Positions 45,916-56,549 of a stretch of DNA of 64,000 nucleotides are shown here, in pieces; position 1 is the first letter of the stretch, and each line of letters starts with the position of its first letter. The DNA lies in assembly GCA_033032865.1 (NCBI GenBank), contig JAWHQI010000065.1, positions 5,704,001-5,768,000 of the forward strand, read 5' to 3'. The notes beneath the pieces were generated by a model. It was not told where the DNA came from and did not search any database. It saw only the letters and a list, made by a program, of their open reading frames with translations. The translations under genes were made by a program, and so were the position numbers. This stretch comes from Dactylorhiza incarnata. Lineage: Eukaryota; Streptophyta; Magnoliopsida; Asparagales; Orchidaceae.

Positions 45916-47254
45916 TGAAAGTGCACAGTTAACCTCACTAGAATTCTCTAGAGGGGGGGGGGGGGGGGTTGAATAGAGATTAAAAATACTTTGTGCAATT
46001 ATATATATATATATAGGTGTGTAATAATCACAGATTTAAGTTTCCCACACACCAACAAGAATTAAGCAAATAAAGAAGGAAAATAACAAGAAGAAAATCA
46101 CAGCACAACACAAAGAACTATAATGGTTCCCCAAACTTTGGTTAGTCCACTCTTCTACCCCCTTTGGTAGGAATTCAATATCTTGCACTGAGTCTTTTGA
46201 TAAGGAGACTCTTAGAACCAGCCTGAGTCTTTTGATAAGGAGACTCTTAGAACCAGCCTGAGTCTTTTGAAAAGGAGACTCTTAGAACCAGTACAACTGA
46301 ATTTTTTGAAGAGAGATTCTAAAAACTCTTTTACAATATTTGAAAATGAAATTAGAAAGAGAAGAAGAAGTATTTGAAACAAGAAAGAATCTTCTTCCTA
46401 GCAAGAAGATTAGAAGCACAAGAAATAGTGAATGAAATCTCTCTTCTATTGTGAGAAGGAGATTGTGAGCCTTTTCTCTCTTTTAGTGAGAGCTATCAGA
46501 GTTTGCAGCAGTATGGATTCAGAATGAGGAGAGGAAAGCTTGATCTTTGTTGCACCACTATTTCTCAATTGTCTCTCTTTTCACTTGGGAGCTCTTCCTC
46601 TTTTTCAAAATGAATATGGTGGTACCCTTGTTGTCATTCTCTGCCGATCTCCTCCTTATTTATAGCTCTGTTTAAAAGATATTGCTAAAGGGGAATAATT
46701 AATTATCAGACAGAAAATTAGGAAGAGATAAGAGTTTCCATAATGAATATTTCTGTAGAAGGAAAAGAATTCATTCTGATTTCAAATAATATCCATAACA
46801 ATTTTAATCAAATTAGCCAAGAATCAAATAGATGGAAAAGCTGATCCAGAACGGCTATAAAAGAATAATATCATTCCATATAAATCAGATCTACAGAAAG
46901 AAGGAAAGAGATCTGGCGTGTTTTTGAATTTCTTGTAGATATCGACGTGCGTCGATTACTATTCGACGTATGCGTCGAATTCATCCTGACTGAACGTTGA
47001 AAGGAGAATAAGGAAGGAGCGTCGACTAAGGTGCGTCGACTTCGCTAGATGCGTCGACTAGAAGTCAGAGTAACGTCGACATAGAATGCGTTGAATTCTT
47101 CTAAGAGTTACTTCCCCTCATTCTGAGAGACGTCGAATGTATTTCGACGTTGAGTCGAATACTATTCGACGCATATTTACTTAGCCTAATTTTTCGTACT
47201 TAGAATTTATATTCTTCTTAATTCTAGGGGTTAAGATAAATCATTTCCCCAACA
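45916..47254 (-). repeat. TR-GAG LTR 3 (terminal 3' LTR)
   Basis: 1,339 bp. The minus strand starts TGTTGGGGAAATG, preceded by the purine tract aggggg-tgat, and ends CTTTCA. It holds a poly-C tract near the end, triple tandem units of gagtcttttgataaggagactcttag (46180-46290), and a TCGA-rich head. Confidence 0.9.
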
Positions 47255-47431
47255 ATCACCCCCTATTTGTCTTAACCCTACATAGAGAGAAATTGTATCG
47301 GTCTTTTAATCAACAAAGCAAAGCATTTATATAGAGAGGAAATATGCTGAGCAATCAGAATCATATAAACAGACTTCATAATTTAAGCATGGAGAAGAGA
47401 AATATAGATTGTATCAATATTGTTCAACACA

Positions 47432-49161
47432 TCATTCAAGAGGGGTAGGGGGAGTTTTTCTTTTCCTAGTGAATACTACTATTTTAGGAGAGGTGGGTTG
47501 CCCCTTCTCAGTAGCAGGTAGTTCACGCAACTCCCCCTGAGTTACAGTCGGTTGCTCCCCCTGGGATGGAACTTCTTTTGAGCCTTCTACTTCTTTTTTA
47601 GTTTCTTTCTTATCTCTATTTTCAGGTATAACAGCATCTGGCTCCCCCTGAGCTTCAGCTTCCTCTTCATTCTCTGCTCTAATTGCCTCCCCTTGTAATA
47701 GATCCACTTATTGTGCAGCTTCTCTTGCTATAATCAGTACATCTGATGTCTGCTCTTCAGTATGTAGCTCTGGTACTACTTCATTTCCAATGGTCTTGAG
47801 CAGTGCAAGACTATCAGTTTTTGATGTAGGAAGAGACTTGTGAGAGAGAGATTTATGACTGGAGAGCTGTTATTCATCTAACTTCTCCCCCTTCTTGACC
47901 TTCTTGGCTAAGGAGGTTAAGAAAGACCTGGTGACCTTAGAGGAAGAGAGAAAGCTCTTCAGAATTTGCACAGAGGCACTGACCCCATCTATTTGGGTGT
48001 GCATGTGTAGGATGGAGGAATGAATCTGGTAGCAGTGCTCATCCAGCATTGCTTGGAATCTTTGAGCTGCGGATTGGATGCACTGAGTGATGAGGCTTTC
48101 AGTGGATGGAGATGGTTCAAAATGTGGTGGTGGAGGAGGAGATAATGGTGGAGGTGAATGTGATGAAGGTGGAGAGGGGACTGTATCAAGTTGATGAGGT
48201 GTATTTGATGGAGGAGGTGGAGCAATAGAAGAGGGTTGAGCAGGTGACTGATTTGGTATTTGGGAAGGTGTGGATGATGGTGGTACAGAAGAGATGTTTG
48301 TATGAGGAGGAGGAGGAGGTGAAGATGGATGAGCAGGAGAGTTGGGAGGAGAGGGAGTCCTTTCAGGAATGGCACCAGGCTTGGGAATTTGCCTGGTCCA
48401 TTTAGAGAAGAGGGCTATTGACATCCTTTTTCCTGGAGGGATAGGGATTCCTTTTGACCTACATAGGTCAGGGAAGGAGTGGAAGAGTACTTGACTCATG
48501 ATTCTCATGTAGGCATTCTCTTTATGAGAGTATTTGTAGCCTATCATTCTGAGCAGGAGGCTGGCCCTGTCTATCTTCTTCTTCAGCACAAGGGCCCCCA
48601 TGATGTTCAGTTGCTGCTTGGGTACTGCATCATGGGAATAGATCTTGCATAGTAGAATTTTTCCTACTATATCTCCCAGAAATCTATATTCATCAGAAAA
48701 GTCAATTTTCTTCAGGTGGATTGGTCTATCTTTTGAAAACTTCATGGTGATTAACAGATTCTTGATTTCATCATGGGTGAGTTCCACAGGTTCATCACCT
48801 GATAAGGGAATGATGAAGGAGACTTGTTTAGTTGCTCTTTAGAAACTGATTTTCTTTCCTATTTGAGTTGAACAAAGATAATATTGGAATATACCTGATG
48901 GAAGATCAAAGGTGGTCCTAATGTGTTCTGCAGAGATTGAGACAGGTGTCTCATGGATTGTTCTTGGATTTCTCCTTGTTCAGATATCTGAACATGAGTC
49001 ATGAGCTCTGTGAGTTCTGTCTCCAGGAGCTTGCATCTTGTGGAGATGAGCTTGTCTAATCCAGCTTCAGTAAACAGAGCTATGATGCTCTTGTAATTTT
49101 CTGCGGCGGCTTGGAAAGATTCGAGGTCAATGTCAAAGCCTGAGTTGGTCTTAGGAGCCAT
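47432..49161 (-). pseudogene. TR-GAG aORF copy C (intron-bearing, frameshifted)
   Basis: Same protein as aORF A: N-terminus MAPKTNSGFDIDLES, middle LLADIVGK-type helix region, then a Pro/Ser-rich domain. A one-base deletion near 48962 shifts the frame, and a 96-bp GT-AG insertion (48799-48894) sits at codon G of LPSG. A GAA-to-TAA change ends the frame at 47870, and a TAA shared with copy A precedes a further acidic segment (47707-47432) ending RKRKTPPTPLE. This is the only copy with the intron. Confidence 0.8.
48799..48894 (-). other. 96-bp spliceosomal intron (or intron-like insertion) in aORF C
   Basis: The minus strand begins GTATATTCC and ends TTCCCTTATCAG, with a branch-site-like AACTAAAC about 32 bases upstream of the acceptor. 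The junctions are CCATCAG|GTATAT and TTATCAG|GTGATG. Copies A (57645) and B (51615) read straight through TCAG|GTGATG. A 7-bp direct repeat ATCAGGT spans both borders. Confidence 0.75.
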
Positions 49162-49259
49162 TTTAGGTCAGTGATAGAGAGGAAGAAATGGTTGGACTGA
49201 TGAGCAAGAAGGATGGAAGATGCAGAGGCCGTGAAGGTTTCTAACTGAAGAGTCTATTT

Positions 49260-49535
49260 AAGTCAGGTGAAACGTCGAAACGAGGCACAATTTGAGGCTT
49301 ATTCGGTACAACAGTGGATGTGACCGAAAATATCTTAGTATTGCCGCTCGTTTTCATGAAGTCGACGTTACGTCGAATGGAATTCGACGTGAGCGTCAAT
49401 ATAGTCTGGTTTGGGATGATAGGGTTTCTTATCAACGTATGCGTCGATTGGAGTCGATGCATGCGTCGATTTCATTTATTGAACTGAGTTATCGACGGTG
49501 CGTCGATTCGAAGTCGACGTGACTTTATTTGACAG
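49260..49535. repeat. TCGA dyad array in the leader between gag and aORF C
   Basis: Non-coding spacer with repeated CGTCGA-N7-TCGACG dyads, for example tacgtcga-atggaat-tcgacgt near 49370 and tgcgtcga-ttcgaag-tcgacgt near 49500. The same array is at 51980-52240 in front of aORF B. Confidence 0.85.
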
Positions 49536-49635
49536 ATTTTGGGTTTTCCTTGAGAAAATATTTCTTCCTATTCCTAAAGTTTTCTAAGTTACTCTAGGAC
49601 TAATTTTAAGAATAATTTGATTGATTATGCAAACA

Positions 49636-50145
49636 CTATTTGGCAGTGTGGACAATTTTATTGCAAATATAACACCTAATTTTCTTTTGACTAAGGAAAT
49701 TTGAGTTTAGGGAGGAATAGAGATGGTGATTAGGATAAAAGTTTTGATCAGGATAGTAATTTTGGTTATTAAAAGATTTTTTATTAGAATAGAAGTTTTG
49801 ATCAGGATAAAAATTTCGATCAGGAAGAAAGGGTCCTGAATTGGGGTTAAGATGGGAGGTTTTTGGAGGATAGGCATTCAAGTTGCTCTGAGTTTGTATG
49901 CGTCGATATCCATTCGACCTATGTTGATAGTTGCGTTGATTTATATTCGGCGCTTTCTTCAGATTGCGTTGATCTGGTATCGACGCATGGAAGAAGTTGC
50001 GTCGATTGGATGTCGACGTACTTTTATTCAAGCGTTGAGTTGAGGTCGAGGAATCTGAGCGATTGCGTCGAGTAGAATTCGACGCACTATCATTCATGCG
50101 TCGATATGAAGTCGACGCAATTGTCTTCACAGATTTTATTTTTCC
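49636..50145 (-). pseudogene. gag: TR-GAG gag, 3' fragment (second copy)
   Basis: Encodes the Ser/Arg repeat region (units like STSTSNRRN), a Tyr/Pro/Asn/Phe repeat (YPDQNF) and a last zinc-knuckle segment CYICNKIVHTAK that has lost its central Gly. It is cut at 50145 by the exact end of LTR 2'. Upstream gag and the primer site are missing. Confidence 0.8.
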
Positions 50146-51233
50146 TGAAAGTGCACAGTTGACCTCACTAGAATTCTCTAGGGGGGGGGGGGGTGAATAG
50201 AGATTTAAAAATACTTTGTGCAAAGTTAATAATTATATATATATGTGTGTGTAATAATCACAGATTTAAGCATCCCACACACCAACAAGAATTAAGCAAA
50301 TAAAGAAGAAAAATGACAACAAGAAAATCACAGCACAACACAAGAAAATATAGTGGTTCCCCAAACTTTGGGTAGTCCACTCTTCTACCCCCTTGGTAGG
50401 AATTCACTAACTTGCACTGAGTCTTTTGATAAGGAGACTCTTAGAACCACCCTGAGTCTTTTGATAAGGAGACTCTTAGAACCAGCCTGAGTCTTTTGAT
50501 AAGGAGACTCTTCGAACCAGTACAACTGAATTTCTTGAAGAGAGATTCTAAAAACTCGTTTACACAGTTTGAAAATGAAGTAAGAAAGAAAAGAAGAAGT
50601 AGAACATCTAGAAGAACAGGAAACAATATATGTAAGAAGGAATCTTCTTCCTAGCAAGAAGATTAGAAACACAAGTATAGTGAATATGATCTCTCTTATA
50701 TAGTGAGAAGGAGATTGTAAGCTTTTCTCTCTTTTATGAGAGCTATCAGAGTTTGCAGCAGTATGGATTCAGAATGAGGAGAAAATGAAGGTTTTTTCTT
50801 TTACTGCAACACACTATTTCTTTTCTCAACTTTCTCACTCTTCACTTGGGAGCTCTTCCTCTATTTCAAAATGGATGAAGTAGATCACTAGTTGTATTCT
50901 CTGCCGACCTCATTCTTATTTATAGCTCTGTTTAAAATATATTGCTAAAGGAGAATAATCAATTAGCAGACAAAGAATTAGAAAGAGGTAAGAGTTTCCA
51001 TAATTAATATTTCTGTAGAAGGAAAAGAATTCATTCTGATTTCAAATAATATCCATAATAATCTGAATCAAATAAGCCAAGAATCAAATAGAAGGAAAGG
51101 CTGATTCAGAACGGCTATAAAAGAATAATATTATTCCATAAAAATCAGATCTACAGAAAGAAGGAAAGAGATCTGGCATGTTTTTGAATTTCTTGTAGAT
51201 ATCGACGTACGTTGATTACTATTCGACGTAAGC
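50146..51233 (-). repeat. TR-GAG LTR 2', lacking its first about 280 bp
   Basis: The 3' end is exact (CTTTCA at 50146). The 5' part is lost: it begins inside the TCGA-rich head at cgacgtaagc and is fused to aORF B through a 2-base overlap. Confidence 0.88.
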
Positions 51234-51875
51234 TATTGACATCCTTTTTCCTGGAGGAATAGGGATTCCTTTTGACCTACATAGGTCAGGGAAGGAGTGG
51301 AAGAGTACTTGACTCATAATTCTCATATAGGCATTCTCTTTGTGAGAGTATTTAAAGCCTATCATTTTCAGCAGGCAGCTTGCCCAGTCTACCTTCTTCT
51401 TCAGCACAAGGGACCCCATGATGTTCAGTTGCTGCTTGGGCACTACATCATGAGCAGAGATCTTACATAGTAATATTTTCCCTACTATGTCTGCCAACAG
51501 TCTATACTCCTCAGAGAAGTCTATTTTCTTCAGGTGGATTGGTCTATCTTTGCAGAACTTCATGGTGATTAACAAATTCTTTATTTCTTCAGGGGTAAGT
51601 TCCATAGGTTCATCACCTGATGGAAGATCAAATGTGGTCCTAATGTGTTCTACAGAGATTGAGACAGGTGTCTCATGGATTATTCCTTGGATTTCTCCTT
51701 GTTCAGATATCTGACCATGAGTCATGAGCTCTGTGAGTTCTGTCTCCAGGAGCTTGCATCTTGTGGAGATGAGCTTGCCTAATCCAGCTTCAGTAAACAG
51801 AGCTATGATGCTTTTGTAATTTTCTGCGGAAGATTCAAGGTCAATGTCAAAGCCTGAGTTGGTCTTAGGAGCCAT
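51232..51875 (-). pseudogene. TR-GAG aORF copy B, C-terminally truncated, intronless
   Basis: 214 codons, open from MAPKTNSGFDIDLESS to GKRMSIA, then a chance tail from the LTR junction. It lacks the Pro-rich C-terminal half. The LPSG|DEP site has no intron. Very close in sequence to copy A. Confidence 0.85.
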
Positions 51876-52319
51876 TTTAGGTCAGTGACAGAGAGGAAGA
51901 AATGGTTGGACTGAGGAGCAAGAAGGATGGAAGATGCAGAGGTCGTGAAGGTTTCTAACTGAAGAGTCTATTTAAGTCAGGTGAAACATCGAAACGAGGC
52001 ACAATTCGAGGCTTATTCGGTACAACAGTGGATGTGACCGAAAATATTTTAGTATTGCCGCTCGTTTTCATGAAGTCGACGTTACATCGAATGGAATTCG
52101 ACGTGAGCGTCAATATAGTCTGGTTTGGGATGATAGGGTTTCCTATCAACGTATGCGTCGATTGGAATCGATGCATGCGTCGATTTCATTTATGGAACTG
52201 AGTTATCGACGGTGCATCGATTCGAAGTCGACGTGAATTTATTTGACAGATTCTGGGTTTTCCTTGAGAAATTATTTCTTCCTATTCCTAAAGTTTTCTA
52301 AGTTACTCTAGGACTAATT

Positions 52320-53100
52320 TTAAGAATAATTTGATTTATTATGCCAACACTGTTTGGTAGTGTGGCCAATTTTATTGCAAATATAACACCTAATTTTCTT
52401 TTGACTAAGGAAATTTGAGTTTAGAAAGGAATAGAGATGGTGATCAGGATAAAAGTTTTGATTAGGATAATAATTTTGATTATGAAAAGATTTTTGATTA
52501 GGATAGAAGTTTTGATCAGGATAAAAATTTCGATCAGGATGAGAGGGTCCTGAATTAGGGTTAAGATGGAAAGTTTTTGGAGGATAGGAATTCAAGTTGC
52601 TCTGAGTTTGTATGCGTCGATATCCATTCGACGTATGTTGATAGTTGCGTTGATTTATATTCGGCGCTTTCTTTAGATTGCGTTGATCTGGTATCGATGC
52701 ATGTAAGAAGATGTGTCGATTCGATGTCGACGTACTTTTATTCAAGCGTCGAGTTGAGGTCGAGGCATCTGAGCGATTGCGTCGAGTATAATTCGACGTA
52801 CTATCATTCATGTGTCGATATGAAGTCGACGCAATTGTGTCTTCACAGATTTTATTTTTCCCTTTTTTTGATTGGAGTTTTGTTTCTTTATAACTTGTTT
52901 CTTTTGGCTTAGTTTCTTTCTTAGAAGTAGTTTGAGAGTCTTCATCTGTATAGTATGATGTTTCATCAAAATGGTTTATCTCATTGAGGGAGTCTTCTTC
53001 CTTATTTTGTGAGTCTTCTTCTTGGTTTATTGATTTAGTGGGTTTAGTGAATTTAACAGGGCTCATCCAAGCAGGTTTGTTGGATGGAATTAGGCTGGTT
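52320..53100 (-). pseudogene. gag: TR-GAG gag, C-terminal part (frameshifted from 53114)
   Basis: Continues gag after a frameshift near 53110. It has an acidic region (SLNEINHFDETSYYTDED), then a 12-13-residue repeat rich in Ser, Thr and Arg (positions 52840-52600), then YPNQ/FYPDQN repeats, then a zinc knuckle CYICNKIGHTTKQC. The Ser/Arg repeat is encoded by the TCGA dyad array. Probably the nucleocapsid end of the polyprotein. Confidence 0.75.
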
Positions 53101-53113
53101 GAGGGATCAGCCC

Positions 53114-54655
53114 CTAGCCCAAGATTTTTATGTCTCCTTGTTGTTCAGTGATTTCCTTAAGTGCTTGGCTTCTCATTCTTATTGATTCTTCAAAAGCTTT
53201 TGCCTGGGATACCTTATCCTTAAGGAGCTGGTTTTCTATTCTAGCCCTTTCTATTTCCTTTTCTATGATGTTAGCCCTTAATTCATAGTTTTTAGAGCAT
53301 GTAGCCTCTCTATTTCTCTGGTTTTTAACCATATTAATTTGTTCTTTTAGATCCTTAATTTCTTGCTTAGTTTTTAGTTGATCTAAACATAATCCTCTAA
53401 AGTTGTTTTTGAAATCATCACATGAGAAATCTATTTCATTAAAAATGCTTACCTCATCCTTATCCTCAGATTCATCTATGAGAATAAGGCTATTTTCTCT
53501 TTCATCTTCAGATGATATGCTTTCTTCTGATCCTGTCTCACTCCATGATTTGGCATCATGTTCTTCTTTTGAGCTTTCAAAAGCCATTAGGCATAGGTCT
53601 TCTTGCTTAGACTCTTCAGTGTCACTTTTGGATGAGGTGCTGTCCTCAGAATCTGTTTCACTCCAAGCTTCTGCAATGAAGCCTCTTTCTTTCTTCTTCC
53701 CCTTTTTCTTGAGATCTTTCTTTTTCAGATCTTTCTTTGTCTCAGCATTTTCTGGACATTCTGGGGCAATATGTCCAGGTTTCCTGCAAGAATAACACAC
53801 AATTTCTTTAGTGGGAGTTTTGTCATACCTTGGTTTTGACTATCTCCTTCTAGATCCATCTGTCCTGGCCCATTTCTTGAATTTTCTAGGCATGAAACTG
53901 AATAGTTCTTCTTCAGTGACAGAGGTTCTTTCTTCTGTTGCTTTTAATGCAATGTTCCTGTCTTTTGAAGAGATTGGAGTGTTTTCTCTTCTTTTCTTCT
54001 CTTCTCTGGTTTTCAGCAGTTGCTCATAGGATTTGAGTTTTCCTAAGAGAGCATCTGTTGAAATTTCCCTTTGTCCTCTTGTATCTCTTATTGCCCATAT
54101 TCTTGAGTCCCATGAACTTGGGAGACCCATTAATAGTTTGTCAATGATCTCTGTGAGAGAGATCTCTCTATCCAGGCTCCATAATTGATTGATGATCAGA
54201 CTGAATCTGCCATACATCTCAAAGATGCTTTCTTCATTTTTCTTTTGGAAATTCTCATACTGAGAGATCGATAGAGCCTTCCTATCTTTTCTTTCATCAG
54301 CACTCCCTTCTACCATCTTTGTAAGAGCTTCCCAGATTTCTTTAGCTGATTCACATTCAACAACCTTTTGAAAGATTTCATCTGAGAGGGTTGAGACCAA
54401 AATGTTCACAGCTTTTGCATCACATGTTCCCGCCTTCTTCTCTTCAGCTGTCCACTCAGCATTTGGGACAAGTGTTTGAGTCACTTCACCACTTGAGTCT
54501 CTTCTATAGGGCTTGGGAGGACCTGTTAAGATAATATTAAACAATTCTTCATCAATAGAATTCATATAAATCCTAATTCTTGTTTTCCAAACTGCAAACT
54601 TTTCAAGATTGCACATTGGTGGTCTGGTGGAAGCATAATCTTTGATTTGTGCCAT
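53114..54655 (-). CDS. gag: TR-GAG gag (SIRE-like), with one in-frame stop
   Basis: Starts at ATG 54653-54655, 85 bp inside the primer-binding site. The first 271 codons form a UBN2-type Copia gag (RPPMCNLEKFAVWKTRIRIY, ESAKEIWEALTKMVEGSADE, LMGLPSSWDSRIWA). A TAG at 53840 interrupts, and the same frame continues with zinc knuckle CYSCRKPGHIAPEC, a Lys-rich run, acidic Ser-rich repeats (SWSETDSEDST) and a coiled coil (53390-53130). Without pol, this gag could only mobilise using RT and integrase supplied by another element. Confidence 0.8.
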
Positions 54656-54739
54656 GTGAAAAATATTTTTTAGAAATATATATATAAATAAGAGGTAGGA
54701 TCTTTTTGATCAAGGAGTTAACCTTTTTAGATCAACCTC

Positions 54740-54751
54740 GCTCTGATACCA
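54740..54751 (-). other. Primer-binding site of TR-GAG
   Basis: The minus strand reads TGGTATCAGAGC two bases after the LTR end CTTTCA. It is an exact initiator-Met tRNA complement and fixes the element's orientation. Confidence 0.9.
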
Positions 54752-54753
54752 AT

Positions 54754-56120
54754 TGAAAGTGCACAGTTGACCTCACTAGAATTCTCTAGAGGGGGGGGGG
54801 GTGAATAGAGATTTAAAAATACTTTGTGCAAAGTTAATAATTATATATATATGTGTGTAATAATCACAGATTTAAGCTTCCCACACACCAACAAGAATTA
54901 AGCAAATAAAGAAGAAAAATGACAACAAGAAAATCACAGCACAACACAAGAAAATATAGTGGTTCCCAAAACTGTGGGTAGTCCACTCTTCTACCCCCTT
55001 GGTAGGAATTCACTAACTTGCACTGAGTCTTTTGATAAGGAGACTCTTAGAACTACCCTGAGTCTTTTGATAAGGAGACTCTTAGAACCAGCCTGAGTCT
55101 TTTGATAAGGAGACTCTTAGAACCAGTACAACTGAATTTTTTGAAGAGATTCTAAAAACTCTTTTACACAGTTTGAAAAAGAAGTAAGAAAGAAAAGAAG
55201 AAGTAGAACAAGTAGAAGAACAGGAAACAATATATGTAAGAAGGAATCTTCTTCCTAGCAAGAAGATTAGAAGCACAAGTATAGTGAATAGGATCTCTCT
55301 TCTATAGTGAGAAGGAGATTGTAAGCTTTTCTCTCTTTTATGAGAGCTATCAGAGTTTGCAGCAGTATGGCTTCAGAATGAGGAGAAGATGAAGGCTTTT
55401 TCTTTTGCTGCAGCACACTATTTCTTTTCTCAACTTTCTCAGTCTTCACTTGTGAGCTCTTCCTCTATTTCAAAATGGATGAAGTGGATCACTAGTTGTA
55501 TTCTCTGCCGACCTCCTTCTTATTTATAGCTCTGTTTAAAATATATTGCTAAAGGAGAATAATCAATTAGCAGACAAAGAATTAGAAAGAGGTAAGAGTT
55601 TCCATAATTAATATTTCTGTAGAAGGAAAAGAATTCATTCTGATTTCAAATAATATCCATAATAATCTGAATCAAATAAGCCAAGAATCAAATAGAAGGA
55701 AAGGCTGATTCAGAACGGCTATAAAAGAATAATATTATTCCATAAAAATCAGATCTACAGAAAGAAGGAAAGAGATCTGGCGTGTTTTTGAATTTCTTGT
55801 AGACATCGAAGTACGTCGATTACTATTCGACGTAAGCATCGAATTCATCCTGGCTGGACGTCGAGAGGAGAATAAGGAAGGTGCGTCGACTAGGATGCAT
55901 CGACTTTATCACATGCGTCGACTGGAAGTCAGAGATACGTCGACTAGGATTACGTCGAATTCTTCTAAGAGTTACTTCGACTCTTCCTGAGAGAAACCTC
56001 GACTATATTTCGACGTTGCGTTGAATACCATTCGACGCATATTTACTTAGCCTAATTTTTCATACTTAGAATTTATATTCTTCTTAATTCTAGGGGTTAA
56101 GATAAATCATTTCCCCAACA
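54754..56120 (-). repeat. TR-GAG LTR 1
   Basis: 1,367 bp, TGTTGGGG...CTTTCA on the minus strand. The purine tract agggggagat and aORF A are upstream and the primer site is downstream, so it joins two units like an LTR shared by recombination. The head (55801-56040) contains 14 TCGA sites in 240 bp. Triple gagtcttttgataaggagac repeats lie at 55023-55125. Confidence 0.92.
55521..55528 (-). promoter_or_regulatory. TATA box of TR-GAG LTR 1
   Basis: The minus strand reads CTATAAATAAG in the middle of the LTR. It is conserved in LTR 2' (50919) and LTR 3 (46660). Confidence 0.6.
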
Positions 56121-56549
56121 ATCTCCCCCTATTCGTCTTAATCCTACATAGAGAGAAATTGTATCAGTCTTTTTAATCAACAAAGCAAAGCATTTTATAT
56201 AGAGAGGAAATATGCTAAGCAATCAGAATCATATAAACAGACTTCATAATTTAAGCATGGAGAAGAGAAATGTAGATTGTATCAATATTGTTCAACACAT
56301 CATTCAGGAGGGGTAGGGGAGTTTTTCTTTTCCTAGTGAATACTACTGTTTTTGGAGAGGTGGGTTGCCCCTTCTCAGTAGCAGGTAGTTCACTCATCTC
56401 CCCCCGGGATGGAACTTCTTTTGAGCCTTCTAATTCTTTTTCAGTTTCTTTCTTATCTCCATTTTAGGTATAACAGCATCTGGCTCCCCCTGAGCTTCAG
56501 CTTCCTCTTCATTCTCTGCTCTACTTGCCTCCCCTTATAATAGATCCAC

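Noticed and set aside
49292..50075. Plus-strand frames opposite the TR-GAG leader and gag fragment
   Set aside because: Shadows of the TCGA dyad array read on the other strand; no independent support.
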